64,000 nucleotides of DNA from Notamacropus eugenii (GCF_028372415.1 NC_092872.1:553614705-553678704); one strand, 5' to 3'; positions 12,130-24,299 are shown, numbered from the stretch's first letter. Numbers and translations: made by a program. Notes: a model not told the origin generated them from the sequence alone.

Positions 12130-13000
12130 ACTAAACATTTATTAAACACCTTCTAGGTGTTGGGCACTCTACCACATACTGAGGATATAAAACAGTTCCT
12201 CTTCTCAAGCAGTTTATATTCTTCTTTCAGGAGAGACTTGGAGGTATGTGAGGATTATATAAAATCAATTCAAGGCAGTTTGAGGAGGGAGGACACTAGG
12301 AACTGGGGGGATCAGGAAAGACTTCCTGTAGAAGGTGGTACTAAGGTTTGGTGTGTAGAAAACTAGGTATTCTAAGGGACAGAAGTGAGGGAATCAGCAA
12401 ATTCCAGGCATGAAGGACATGTAGTACAGAGGCACATATGGCATGTCATGTATGAAGACTAGAAAGGCCAATTTGTGAAGTACAGGAGGGGAAATTATAT
12501 ACATGATAAGGCTGGAAAGGTTAGGGTTAGGTTATGAAGTACTGCATAATATCAAAAAGTTTCTATTTCTTCCTAGAAATAATAGGGGAGCCACTAGAGT
12601 TTAGTTAGTAAAGAAGTGACATGGTCCCACCTATAAATTTAAGAAAATCATTTCAGCAGCTATATAAAAGCTGGATTAAAGGGAGAAGAAAAATAAGGTG
12701 GGGATGGCAATAAAGGGACTACAATAGTCTATGAGAAAAGTGCTGAGGGACTGAATTAGGCAAACGACCATGTGAGAAGAGAGAAATGCAAGAGATGCTG
12801 TGGAAATAAAAACAATAAAGTTTGGTAAATGATGAGTTATAGGGGGAAGTTACAAGTCTGGGCTAAGAATGACAAGATTGAAAACCTGAGTGACTAGAAG
12901 GATGGTAGTGTGATGGACGTTAAATGCTAAGGAAGTTTGGAAGAACTGTGGATTTAGAGGGTGAAATTTTGAGTTTTACACTGCAGATCACAACCCCATC
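12130..13000 (+). repeat. Long ancient interspersed repeat, unclassified
   Basis: The head (ttattaaacaccttctaggt) is followed by a body whose landmarks recur elsewhere in the window: 'gagccactagagtttag…gacatggtc' here, gtcactggagtttactgaac and acatggtcagacctgtacca near 34,630, and caactggagttgatcaagta near 56,365. Recurrence in the same order at three places shows it is a dispersed repeat; I cannot name the family with confidence. Confidence 0.6.
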
Positions 13001-13593
13001 CATGCCAATTTTTCCTATGTGACTCACTCTGGAGCAAGGGAAAAGAAAGGGATGAACTATCACTCCATGACCTGGATAATAGGGTGTAGGTATCCTGGAG
13101 GATGGACAGGATTTTCCCAACTGTATCTGCACAGCAACTGCTACTGTTTAGGATGCAAGTAACTAACGGCCTTCTCCAAAACCTGATACCTGATGCACAA
13201 GAGGAGTTTGGGGTTTACGAAATTAAGATAAAACAGGGCATAACAGGGGGAAATAATAGGTGGATGGTATGGAGTTATGATGAAAACAAGCTCCCATGAG
13301 TGGCTATCATAGGGAGGATGAGAGCTGCATTTTTCTAATCCTTAGATCTAAATATTTTGTATGTTTTGGGGACATCTCAATATGTACCCCACACTTTGAA
13401 AACTGGTTTACAGCATTAGATTACCTAAGAATGGGCAAGGACCACTTTCCAATTAAATGGTTTGCTCCAAAACTGGATTTTAAAGATAAAAATGTAAGAA
13501 AGATTAAAAATAGGAGAAAAATGAGAAAAATTTCAAAAAAACCCAAACCCACACATTTTAACAAACTATTTTCTACATCAGGGACGATGAAAA
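13001..13593. other. Unassigned non-coding DNA
   Basis: The frame 13,296-13,724 is open for 142 codons but includes a translated (CA)n tract and resembles no protein I know. I treat it as a chance frame. Nothing else is seen. Confidence 0.45.
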
Positions 13594-13632
13594 TACACAT
13601 ACACACACACACATACACACACACACACACAC
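13594..13632. repeat. (CA)n microsatellite
   Basis: An interrupted CA/TA dinucleotide tract, visible directly. Confidence 0.9.
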
Positions 13633-13839
13633 GTCCTAACATCACAGTGCCCAAATGTGCTCAGAGAGAAGATATAAATGGTACAAAAATGGAATTCAAC
13701 ATTACTAATACTGATAAAAGGTAACTGACAGAACATCAATTAAGTAACTCTTCTCCCATTTGTACAAAATCTTTATTAAGACAAATTGAGGGCCTCCTCA
13801 ATGAGTGTACTAGTAAAGAATAAGCAGGCTTTCCAATTA

Positions 13840-14600
13840 ATAATAAACAATGGTCCACATCTTTACCATTTCACAATTAACTGAAAGATGTAGAGACTTC
13901 ATTGCGCTTATTGTTTGAATACAAAAAGGCATTTGATTCCACAGAACAAAGTGCCATTAATATGTTCTTTTGCAAAAAGGTGTCTCTCATCCATAAAGAT
14001 TCCCTGGAAGATATAATAGAAATAACCCTATTTAATGACCCTCTGCTAATTAATGAAGATATAAAATAAGGAACTATTGCTCCCTCAAATCACCACTGTG
14101 ATTAAGGAGATCCAACTCTGACCCCGCATCAAAGAGACTGTCTTTAGATGATAAGGTTCTCCAGATGCATCAGTTATCAGATGACATTCTACTGACTCCA
14201 TCAAGCCCCAAGATGTTATAGAGCTTCCTGGAAGAAATCTATAATGGTTCAAAGCAGTCTGGCCTGTCCATCTACATAGGAAATACCAAGTGGATAAAGA
14301 ATATCTATTACTCAAATTTCAATAGTAACATTTTATCAATTTTGCTATATTAGTTAGATATGGAATATCACTTTCTCTGAAGAACTCAAAACAAGTATCA
14401 TACAAATGGGAACAGAGAGAGATATGGTAGATGTAAGCAAGCTACACCATCACCAACAAAAAAAAACCTAAGAGAAACTCCAAATAACAGGAACAAAAGG
14501 TGTCACCAAGGAACTGAATAGTCAAAGGATGATAAAACAGACAATCATACTACCCCAGCTGAACCTTTGCGATGTTGGAAGAGGGAGAAGTCATTCAGCA
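13840..14600 (+). mobile_element. RTE-clade LINE fragment (reverse transcriptase)
   Basis: Plus-strand translation near 13,908-13,965 gives EYKKAFDSTEQSA, the RTE form of reverse-transcriptase motif A. Near 14,167-14,195 it gives HQLSDDILL, a degenerate version of the FADD catalytic box, followed by GLSIYIGNTKWIKN, the downstream RTE block. Spacing and order fit one RT domain. Stops and frame changes lie between the motifs, so it is inactive. RTE elements are the likely drivers of the BovB-tailed SINEs seen here. Confidence 0.65.
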
Positions 14601-14949
14601 TGTTGGATAGTCCCCTTTTGAGTAACTTTTAGGAAGATTTGGACAAGAATCACGTAATATAAGCAGATAATGGTGAGGTTTGATCTCTATAGTCATAGGG
14701 AACTTTACATTAAGATCATTGATTCAAATGAGTAATTGAGTCTGTATTGATTTTGGAATCAACAAATATTGACCACTTAGGCCATTTGAGGTCTTAAAAA
14801 AAAGAAAAAAGGAGGCTGGCAGCACATTTTTTGTGTAGGAGCCTCCCAAATAACTTATGAAAAGGGTTGCTAATTTGTTTTTTTTTTCAGCAGCCTTGAA
14901 GGCTTTAGGGGAAGGGTCTGGAAACAAGAAGACTGACCGCTAAGTCACA

Positions 14950-15300
14950 GATTGTGAAAAAGGAGAAGGCGCAAAGGAGTTCCTTACTGAGAGCATAGAG
15001 AAAAAGCACAGAGGTGCAGGCACAATAGAGACAATAACTGTATGGCTTAGGGCAAGTCATTTGGCCTTTCTCATCCTCAGTTTCTTCATCTGTGAAATGG
15101 CTTAAATAGCACAAAGAACACTAGAGTGGAAACAGATCTGGCTCTACCATTAATAAATCTGGAAAACTTTGGGCAAATCATTTCTACCCCCTCCCCCCAA
15201 GGCCTCATTTTCCTGTTCTATAAAATGAGGAAATTGACACTGATGATCTTTTAGGTCCTTTCTAGTGCACTGAGATTCCATGATGTGGTTGTCTATTAAA
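14950..15300 (+). repeat. Two adjacent SINE/MIR-like copies
   Basis: Copy one spans about 14,960-15,110 (ggcttagggcaagtcatttg … cagtttcttcatctgtgaaa). Copy two spans 15,111-15,300 (ttgggcaaatcatttctacc … ctataaaatgaggaaattga). Confidence 0.55.
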
Positions 15301-15519
15301 ACTACTTCGTGATCTGGTATACGTAGGATGAAGAATGAAGAAAACTGGGGGATACTACCTGATAAAGAGCAAGTCTTAAAAAAGATTCCAGTTTCATGTA
15401 GTAAGAAAAAACTCTTTAACTGAGACCTTCCCATCCTACTCTATTATATACACAAACACAACAGGAAAGCAAAGATTACCATCCTCATTCAATTCCTAGA
15501 GACCACTAAAAAAAATACA

Positions 15520-16080
15520 ACATTTCAGTGTTGGAAGGATTTTCAAAAGTCATCAACTACAATCTATTTCAGAGTAAGAATTCCCTCTATAACACATATA
15601 AGAAAGAGTTAGTAATTTTTTTCTTAAAGATTTCTATGGAAGGGAAACCCACTACCTCTGGAAGCAACTCATTCCATTTTAAGATAGCTCTAATGATTAA
15701 GATTTTTCCTATATCAAGATTAAATTTCTATACTTCAACTTTTACACACTAGCTCCTAATTCTGCCCTCTGGTGCCATATAAAACAAGTCTAATTCAATT
15801 CCACATGAAATTCCTAAAATCCTTTAAGATGTTTAAAATATCACCCTCCACCACTCCAAATCTTTTCTTCTCCGGGATAAACAGTTATGTCTAAGTCTTT
15901 TTCAATCCCAATCTTCTTCACCTGGATGCTTTCTGATGTGGCGTAACCAGGGAAGCACAGTACTATTAAATCCGTGGTACAAGACACTATGCGGTGTAAG
16001 ATCCTGTTACATTTCTTGGCTGTCACATCTCACATACAAGCAGTTGCCAACTTGTAGATGGGCTACATTCCAAAGGTTTA
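15520..16080 (-). mobile_element. CR1/L3-type LINE remnant
   Basis: Plus-strand blocks (gggaaacccactacctctgg, caactcattccattttaaga, ctcctaattctgccctctgg) read as the antisense of the ancient LINE end also seen at 750-920. It is diverged and non-coding. Confidence 0.5.
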
Positions 16081-17664
16081 TCTTACAAGGTTATTTGGAA
16101 TTCATCTTCCCATAGGAAAAAAGTTGTTATAAAGGGTGGCTAGGTTTCCAAGCCAATATCAATAGCCAATTAAACCTATAAGATGGATGGAATACAGAAT
16201 TTAAGTGCTCCAGGGAAACAGCTCTCCAATGGTGGCCTTTGATCTACTATTAGTAGAAGCAGGTGTTTCCAAGTCAGGGGTTCATAAATCATTCCTATTT
16301 CTGTTGCCTCAGCACAAAGCAGAGTGTCTGGTACATAGTAGGTGCTTAATAAAAAAATTTTTTGTTCTTTTTTTAGACCAGACAGATATTCTCACTGGTA
16401 TATGAGAGAGCCAGTAAGAAAACTCCCTCTACCAATGCAGATCAGCACCTGCTCATCAATGTAAAAGTCTTACATGGTCACTTGCTGCAATGAGGGGTAA
16501 AGTGACTTGCCGCACGTCACACAACTATTATGAGTCAGTTCTCTATCCTCTATTATGAATACTGCCTCTCAAATTCATATTAACTGGTAAATAATAATTC
16601 ACATTTAGAGCACAATTAGATTCACAAAATGCATTCCTCACACTCTTGTAAGAGACAGTGTTGGTGATACTAGATTAGGCCCATTTTACAGACAACTAAA
16701 GTGTAGACTTTAGCAAGATTAAGTGACTTAGTCAAAGTCACAAAGCTGACAAAGTTCTTAACAAGAATTTAGCTCATTCTTCTGGCTTCAAAGTTAGCAT
16801 TCTTTCTTCTACCAGCCAGCCTCAAGAAACAGTCTTTGGCAGGAAAGGGTTTATGGTAATAATTGTGACTGTTTAGTGTCCAAGTGATATCCATTGAGTA
16901 TATACAGAGTGGGTACACTTAGAGTTCCCTAGATGTATTATCTTTGAACTAGCCCACATGTGCCTCCCACTTTCCCAAGTTCCTCTCTCAAAACTCCTTG
17001 TTTCACACCTTCCAAAGTCTCTGTCTCTGTCTGTCTCTCTCTCTCTCCTCACAAATGCCTCCTTTAGAAATTTAGTTGCATGCCACCACAGTTAGAGGAA
17101 GAAGGGACAATGCAAGGAAGGCAGTTCAAAGGTACATGGTTTCTACACCAAAAATAGGAGAGAAAAAATAAAACACCTGTAAAACCAACTGTTTCAGCCG
17201 GATTTTATTACCATTCAGGCACTTTTAGGAAGTAAGGCTTTTCTTCCTTCACCTCTTCCATGCAGTGAAAGCACCAGTCATCTTGTTCCCTACATGAAGC
17301 ATTCTATCTCCCATTTCCATGCCTTTGCCTCGAATCCCCTCCCCCAAATGACCTTGTATTTACTGTGTGTATATACATATAGTTATGTATATGTTGCCTC
17401 CCCTGATACAAGACATAAGCTTCTGGAGATCAATAAATGTTTCATCTCTGCCTTTGTATATATGTAGCACTAAGCAGGTAATAACTGTAGAAGAAATGAT
17501 TAGATGATGTTAATTATTGATTAACAAACTGCTTGTAAGAGCCACCAAAGCATTTATTTTTACCAACAAAGTTTGGAAATTTTAATTTTGAGGAAGTATC
17601 TCTTCTAGATTTCTAGGGGGCATTTATATGACAGATTTATCACACTTTTTTAGTTGCCCTAGGG
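16081..17664 (+). repeat. L2 and MIR fragments
   Basis: An L2-like tail lies at 16,310-16,350 (gtacatagtaggtgcttaat). A MIR body is at 16,600-16,830 (ggcccattttacagacaact). An L2 3' end spans about 17,230-17,480 (ccatgcctttgcctcgaatc … gatcaataaatgtttcat). A short (CT)n tract sits at 17,023-17,046. No gene is seen. Confidence 0.5.
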
Positions 17665-17973
17665 CAAAGGTTCTTAACCTAAGGCTCATGAAGGTAGTGA
17701 CAGTGCTGTTTTTTGATAATATGTTGAAATTATGTGTATGTGAATATATGTGTATGTATATATTTTTTCAAAATAATTGGCTTCCTTTTTATTCTGTGTA
17801 CTTTATTTTATGTATTTAAATACATTTCTGGGAAAGGTCTGCAGGCTTCACCAGAATGCCAAAGCAGTCTATGAAACATACAAAAACATACCCACACGCC
17901 CACACACACACGCACGCACAAGCATGCACGCACAAGCACGCACAAGCACGCACACACAGGTTAAGAACTCTTG
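17665..17973. mobile_element. hAT-type MITE with matching terminal inverted repeats
   Basis: The left end reads caaaggttcttaacct and the right end is the complement of caagagttcttaacct, so 14 of 16 terminal bases pair. The flanking 8-mers, ccctaggg and cccttgga, agree at 6 of 8 positions, consistent with an old 8-bp hAT target duplication. The interior has a (CA)n/CGCA expansion at about 17,895-17,958 and no credible gene; the frame 17,777-18,124 is explained by this repeat. Confidence 0.7.
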
Positions 17974-20029
17974 CCCTTGGATTTACTTTCAGAGGAAAAT
18001 AAATTTTTTAAAAGGAGAGGGAATTTTCTTAGAACAATTTTTTTTCAAGTATTCATCACTAGATGATCTCTTTTTTATCCAAATTCTTAGATTAAGATAT
18101 GGAAAAATGTTATATCTTTTGTGACTGATCTACCCCTCTGGCCAGAAAAGAAATGTTCATCTTTATTTGAGACTTACAAGTATGTAAGCAGCTAGTTAGT
18201 AGTTCAGCAATAGAGCTCCACCTAGAAGACAATCACAGAAACAGACTTTTTTTAGAGCTGAAAAGGGCTTTAAGAACATCATTTAATCCAAACTCATCAT
18301 TTCATTGAAGAAGAAACTGAGGTCCAGAGAAATGTTACTGCTCAAGGTCACAGAGCTATTTCTTTAGAATACTGAAATGCCTTGGTCCATCTGCCCCCAT
18401 TTTAAAGCCTTTCTCATTAATTTTGTTTTTTTCATAAAGAAATTATTCATGTATTTTCAAGGAAGCATGCTGTACTTGAAATCAACAAGACCTAGGTTTA
18501 AATCCATCTACCTTTCTACTAATTTATAGATGAAAGGAATCACAGTAAATCACAGATCCTTGATGTATTCATATTTTCACAAATGATAAAATAAAGGAGG
18601 AAGAAGAAATTCCCAGGACTAACTCCCACATATGATTTTTCCTTAGTCCTGCATAAAGAAGGCACCTTCATATAAATTACCTATTTCAGCTTCAAGAAAC
18701 TGGTTGAAAGCCTTACAATATAGGTATGGATTATGTAAGGCTTATACAGCCTAGAACACTACAGTTTTACAACCCTTGGTAAAATGAGAGTGGTCTCTAC
18801 ATATCTTAAAGCATGTTTATATGTGACATATTAAAACTTCCCTTAAGCAGAACCCATTATTAACCCAGGGAAAACCTCAGGAGTATATTATAGAAATATG
18901 TGAAACAGTCCAACTGGGCCAAATCATTAAGGAAGTAAGTGAGACAGCCTAGCTAGAAAAGGTTGAAAGAGAATTAGAGGAGGCAAGAGATATGAATTCT
19001 AGTTTTGATTATGCCACTAAGAAGCAGAAAACCCTCAAGCAAGTCACCTCCCCTCTCTGGGTTTCTCTTCTATAAAACACATTATAATACTTACAGCACC
19101 TACCTTGCAGAAGAACCATTTGAGGAAAACAGCTCTTAGTAAATAATAAAGTGCTTTAGAAATGTGAGCTATTATATCATGATTATTAGATCATATTTAA
19201 AATAGCTTCTAGCCCTAATGTTCTATGATTCTACTTTTATGACTTTTAATCTTCATTAAAGTGCTAGAATAAGATGACACGTTAGAACAAATCGAGTGAA
19301 GTGTTACGTCATGCTGTTCCCCTGTCTTATAGTAAGGTTGTGAGCCCAAACCCTAGAAGAAGAAAGAGATATAAGAGCTAAGGTTTCGTCCAAGAACCAC
19401 ATATCTTTATAGCCCAAGTAGATACTCGACTGGGATTCAATGGTCAAGCCTTTAAAAAGTGCTTACTAGCACTGAGCCTTGGGAGCACAAAGAAAATTAA
19501 ATAGTTCCTAGTCTAGTCTCTCTGCAATGAATAAAAGGAATCTTTCTGCCAAAGGAGCACAGATTGTGGGGAGGGGTCACCTCTCCACTAACCGGCCATA
19601 CCCATCTCTCAAAATGCATTATCATTCTTCAGATTTACAAGCAACACAACCGCAATCCTCCCACCACTCCCCCCCAACCCATCACCCCCATGGCGACCCG
19701 CCATGTCTGGAATGCAGGCAGCAGCCAGCCCAGTTCTTGGCCAGTCGAGAGCTGGGTTTTGATTATCTATTGACAATTTCATGCACAGAGCAAGCAGACG
19801 AGCCAAGGAGAAGGGCAGCAGGGTGGGGATGGGAGCAGCGCTGTCACAACTGGATAGAGCTGAGCTGCACAAACTCTCCAAACGCTGAGAGGAAGCAGGA
19901 ACGCAACCCAGCAACCTTGACCTCTATTCCCAGTTCCCACTCTCCTTCGCAGATGAACCTGACCTAGACAATCCCCTGCCCCCCCCCCACCCGACCCCAC
20001 CCTAACCCTTTCCAAATCCAAAGCTAGGG
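17974..20029. other. Non-coding, MIR/SINE fragments
   Basis: MIR-like copies lie at 18,240-18,420 (gaagaagaaactgaggtcca) and 19,000-19,215 (caagcaagtcacctcccctc … taaagtgctttagaaatgtg). Bases 19,520-20,030 are a GC-rising approach to the CpG island; frames there have no recognisable product. Confidence 0.5.
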
Positions 20030-20573
20030 CTGGTCTTCGGGGCAGGTGGCGAAAAGAACGCGGGGATGAAGGGGTCTAGCCAGATGCAAAGCTCGGGTCT
20101 ACGCCAACCTCCCCACCCATCACCTACAGACAGCCCCCACAGCAAAGGGCGGGGAGGGGGAGAAGAAGGATGTAAAAGCATTAACAATGCCGGAGAAGCA
20201 AGAGGCGCCGGCCCCGTTAGGCTCACCCCCACCCCAGTCCTTCGAAGGTCAGACCGCTGCCCACCTCCCCAGAATGCCCCCACGCCCTTCCTCCCCGCAC
20301 CGCGGCCCGCCGTCTGCACAGATATACAAACCAGCTCTCGGGGCAGTCAAGGCCAAAGGCAAACGCCGCCCGCCCGCCCGCCCTGCTGCCAGTGGACCGG
20401 AGAGTGGTCCGCAGCGGCGGGGGCAGAACCCGAGAGCCGCCGCGGGGAGCGCCAGGCTCGGCCGGGCAGGGGCCACCTCCTCCCGCTCCCGCGGCGTCTG
20501 CTCTGGATGCGACAGAGCAAGCCATGGTAGAGAGAGGCGGGCGGGCGGCTGGACTGACGGACGGGCTCCCTCC

Positions 20574-20609
20574 TCCTACTCCTCTTCCTCCTCCTCCTCC
20601 TCCTCCTCC
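20574..20609. repeat. TCC-type triplet tract
   Basis: Imperfect run of CTCCTC units in the CpG island; purine-rich on the minus strand. Confidence 0.85.
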
Positions 20610-20710
20610 CCCCAGAGTCCTTCCCGAAGGCGTCCGCAGTGCGCATACAAAGGGGGTCGGAGCCGCCGCTGCCTCCTTTACCTGGGTATTTGCCGCAGTT
20701 CTGCCGTGGC

Positions 20711-20734
20711 GGGCGCGGGCGCGGGCACGGGCAC
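20711..20734. repeat. GGGCRC hexamer repeat
   Basis: Four head-to-tail hexamers, two GGGCGC followed by two GGGCAC; the substitution is a CpG-to-CpA type change. Confidence 0.85.
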
Positions 20735-20770
20735 GGCCTCCTCGGGCTGCGCAGCCTCCTTCCTCTGTCT

Positions 20771-20772
<2 letters not shown>

Positions 20773-20806
<34 letters not shown>
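20773..20806. repeat. (CT)17 microsatellite in the CpG island
   Basis: Uninterrupted CT run, read as (GA)n on the strand of the inferred transcript. Confidence 0.95.
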
Positions 20807-20810
<4 letters not shown>

Positions 20811-21320
20811 CCGAGCGGACACTGCAGCAGCTGCAGCCGCCGCCGCCGCCCCTCCTCCGGGCACCCACCGCTCCCCACGCCCCCCTGCTCCCAGCCCGCG
20901 CAGGCCCTGCTCCGGGACTCAGCCGCCTGCCGCTGCCAGGTCTGGCTCGGGGCGTCTGCGGAGGCTTCTCTTTATTGCACCGTGGCTCCCCCCCAGCCCC
21001 TGAAGTGCTACTGGGGTGGGGGGCGGGGGGATGAGTGAAAGGGGGGGAGGGGGGAGGAGAAGAGGCCGCTAATCGGAGCACAAAGACGCCGTAAAGCATC
21101 CGGGGGGTTGCTGCAGCGTCTGCCTCGGAAGACCCCCGCCTGGCCCCCACCCCCTAGGAGCGCGAGCGCGGCTCCCTCTGCTGACCAAGGGGACGAAGTA
21201 CCGACTCGGAGAACGCCTCCCTTCCCAGGCCAGTTTCCCGTCTCTTAGCTTCTCACCCAAACTGGCCCTTCCTTAAAGAAAAGCCTGGGATCTGAGACCG
21301 GAAGCCTAATCCGTCCTCTT

Positions 21321-23703
21321 TAAAGTGAAAAGAGACCTCAGCTTGAATTCAGACCCTGCTTCCCCTACTTGCTTATAGAAGGGCTTTGGACATATTGGAT
21401 TTGGAGTAGAATCCAGGTTCTGCATTTACCATCCTATTGACCTTACGCAAGGCATTGGGATAGATTCTTGGGCTGCCTTGTCCCATTAAATACCCTCACT
21501 TTCTGTTAGGGAAATACTCCAGAAATGCGTCTTCCAGCTCCAGATGTCATTTTTGATGACTCAGCTCCATCTCATCTGGCCATCATTTCTCTAGAAATGA
21601 CAAGAAAGGAGCAGCTGAAATGGTAATAATGAATCATAAAATGTCAGAGCTGGAAAAGGTCATGTCGCTCAACCTCTTCATGTTATGAGACTAATAATAA
21701 TGATAATAGCTAACATTTATCTATCATTTTAAGGTCAACCAGTCAACAAGCATTTATTGAACACTTACCCTGTGCCAAGCAGCAAAGCACATGATCTATA
21801 TTATCTCATCATGATCAGTGAAGGCAGCTGACTTCCAAAGGTAGATAGTGATTTTTGAAAGGTCACATAGAAAGTCAGTGTCAGCAGAGGTGGAACTAGT
21901 AAAGTAACTTCTAAATCCTGGTGCAGTTCTGCTTTCATAGAACAATTCTGCATTTCTGTAGTGACTTAGCGATTTAGGTGGATTCATGATCTCCTTAAAG
22001 TGATATCGATGCCACTCTTCTGTTCAAGAAGCCTTTCTGGCTCCCTATTGCTATTCATAATATGACTCTAGCCTGTCCTTCCAGGCTAATTACACATTAC
22101 TGACCCCCAAATACTCTACCTATTCATCACCAGGCTGACCTATTTGCTGTTCCCCATACACAGTATTTGATCTCTCATTCCCATTCTTTTGAATTGGATG
22201 TACCCCCAAAGTAGAATGTTCTCCTTCTTTACTTCTTCCTCCCCATATGCTGGGTACTCTTTCAAGAGGCCATTCCTGATTTTCACAGTTGTTAGGGACC
22301 CCATTCTTCCCCACCCTCATTGTGTATTTATTTTGTATTTGTCTTGCATTACCTATCTGAAAACCCAAGCTATTCCTCCTTTTTGATAGGGGATTAAGAG
22401 TTCTCTTTTGATGTTAGATCCTATCATCCCTATGAAATCTATGCTCCATGAATGCTGAGACTGGCTCACTTTTATATTTGCATCCCAGAAACAAGCAAAA
22501 ACAATTTCCTTTTTGTCCTGACATGTGATTTCATTGACATAGAAAACTCCCATTAAGAAAATTCTCTTTACCATTGAAGACCATCAACTACTTTTAACAC
22601 TTAAAGCCATAGACATTTTGCTTGGGGTATGAGGATATAGACTAGATTATCTAGTGTCCTCCAGCCACTATGTGTCAGATGTTAGACTCAGACACAAACC
22701 TTTTTGACTTGTAGACTGACTTTCTATTCCCCAAGCCAATCTGCCTCTTATTGAACACAAAAGACATTGAATAAAGCTAGTTAATTGATTGACTTAAGTT
22801 ATTCATTCCTTCTCATCCTGTGCTATTTATTTTTGGATTCTTATCAAATGAGGCAGTGAAAAACAGCATAAATAGCATGGTACTTTGAATCAGAGAAGCT
22901 CAGTTTGTATCCCAACTCTAATATGCATAATTTGTTTCATCTAGGGAGCAAGTTACAGAACATCTCTGGGCTTAAATTTCCTCAGCTATACAATGATGAA
23001 GTTTAACTAAACGGTCTCTGAGGTCTCCTTCAGGTCCAAGTCTTGAGCCTTATAAAATCCTCCAGTGAAGCCCTCCCCAAATGCTGGAGACTTTACTCTG
23101 ATTCTTTTTTCTATGCAGAAAATATCAATAGAATGTCCTTTGCTCTAGCTCATGACTGGACCGCATCCTATTACATTCATAATTGTCCTTTATAAATCTG
23201 CTGTGTTGATCATTGTAGATCTTATGCTAAAACCTGCTTGCCTCCAGCTTGTGTCTTGCCATTCATTGACTTTCAGTCCCTTTGTAATTTAATATAATAT
23301 GAGATCATAGTATTCCAGAATTTGTAGTCATATAGCATCACTAGAAAATCGCCATGTTAAAGAGATGGACTTCTCCAGAAGTGAGCAGTTTGGAATAACC
23401 ACAAACCCTGGCTCCTATTCCGTTTGGGGCTTAGCTCATGGTTCATCTTCAAAGTCTGTGAAAGATACAGATACAAAAAATCCTATTAAGAAAGTATGGC
23501 CTGGAAGAAGAGCACTGTATTTAAAAGTCAAAAGATCTTCCAAGTCTTGGCTCTAACACTGAGAAGCTGTATTCATGTATTTTAACTCTTTTATTCCTCC
23601 CCACTTGAAGAGAATGATGTTTATATTACTTATTTCCCAACCCATAAGCACAAGACATAGGTAGAGAGGTTTCCTGATGTAGGAGGAAGAACGTTAGACT
23701 GGA
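21321..23703. repeat. L2 and MIR/SINE cluster
   Basis: SINE/MIR copies are at 21,330-21,500 and 21,630-21,900 (gcatttattgaacacttacc). An L2 3' region in sense orientation spans about 21,990-22,490 (caagaagcctttctggctcc, ctgacctatttgctgttccc). A further MIR is at 22,860-23,050. 23,060-23,700 is unassigned. No gene is supported. Confidence 0.5.
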
Positions 23704-23846
23704 TGTTGTTGTTTGTCCTGTATTCTTGAAGAGGACCATGACATCATGGAGGTAATGCTATGACATGCAAATAAATTGGACTTAAGTGAGGGAAGGCTGT
23801 GCAAAGTCATCAGCCTCACTTTTTCCTCCAGAGCCATCTGGGTCCA

Positions 23847-24299
23847 TGTGTCACCAAGATAATATTCACAGCATCGATGGTGACTGTGAATATGCTGACA
23901 TAGTTCTGAATCAAAAAGTATAACATCCTCTCCATATAGGAGGCAGAAGAAAAACATTTATTCAAACACCAGAAAGCCAGATCCATCTTAGTAACCAAGA
24001 AGTCAAAACGCATTAGCACTGCAGGGGACAATGTCATTCCCAAGCCTCACCACCCCACCCCCTACTTCCCACGAGCAAACACTCACACTAGCTGTACCTG
24101 CCTGTGTCCTCTTTCTCCTTCTCCCTAACTGCTCTCCCTAACTTCCTTGCATCTCTGCTGCACCCTTCCTGTTCTATGCTTTCAGCAAACTCTTCCCACC
24201 ACATATGACTTAGGCTTCCATGTGATTTAAACAGGTCACATCAGCCTATTAATGGGTGGGAAAGATCTTCAAATTAAGCAAAAGTACATTAACAATACA
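23847..24299 (-). repeat. 3' LTR of the endogenous retrovirus
   Basis: 453 bp, starting TGTATTGTTAATG on the minus strand and ending GGTGACACA. A polyadenylation signal (AATAAA) lies on the minus strand at about 23,956-23,961. It appears complete and shares about 370 bp with the other LTR. Confidence 0.85.

Larger units (their letters stand above)
20682..20860 (-). other. Candidate non-coding first exon with splice donor
   Basis: On the minus strand AATACCCAG|GTAAAGG places a strong donor with the last exon base at 20,682 and the intron from 20,681. The proposed exon is GC-rich and contains the (GA) side of the repeat at 20,773-20,806. Its 5' limit is a guess. If RNF144A starts here, this would be its 5' UTR exon. 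Confidence 0.4.
20030..21320 (-). promoter_or_regulatory. RNF144A: CpG island, inferred RNF144A promoter
   Basis: Sharp change from AT-rich sequence to CpG-dense, G+C-rich DNA for about 1.3 kb. It holds GC boxes (gggcggggaggggg near 20,147; ggggggcggggggatg near 21,017) and several simple repeats. This is the only such island in the window, and broad-promoter genes usually start in one. In human, RNF144A lies just downstream of RSAD2 in the same orientation. Here that means minus-strand transcription leaving the island towards base 1. The many overlapping frames in the island arise from its base composition and triplet repeats; none resembles a protein. RNF144A itself is an inference from gene order. 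A bidirectional promoter or a lncRNA is possible. Confidence 0.6.

Noticed and set aside
13296..13724. 142-codon plus-strand frame
   Set aside because: Part of it is a translated (CA)n repeat; the remainder has no similarity I recognise and the region is AT-rich non-coding DNA.
17895..17958. CRISPR-like or satellite array of CACGCACAAG units
   Set aside because: It is an irregular CA/CGCA microsatellite without unique spacers, inside a hAT MITE in a vertebrate genome.
20066..21150. Several long open frames (up to 283 codons) on both strands in the CpG island
   Set aside because: They overlap each other in all frames, are full of Pro/Arg/Gly/Ser from G+C-rich and triplet repeats, and resemble no protein. 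Long stop-free frames are expected in such composition.
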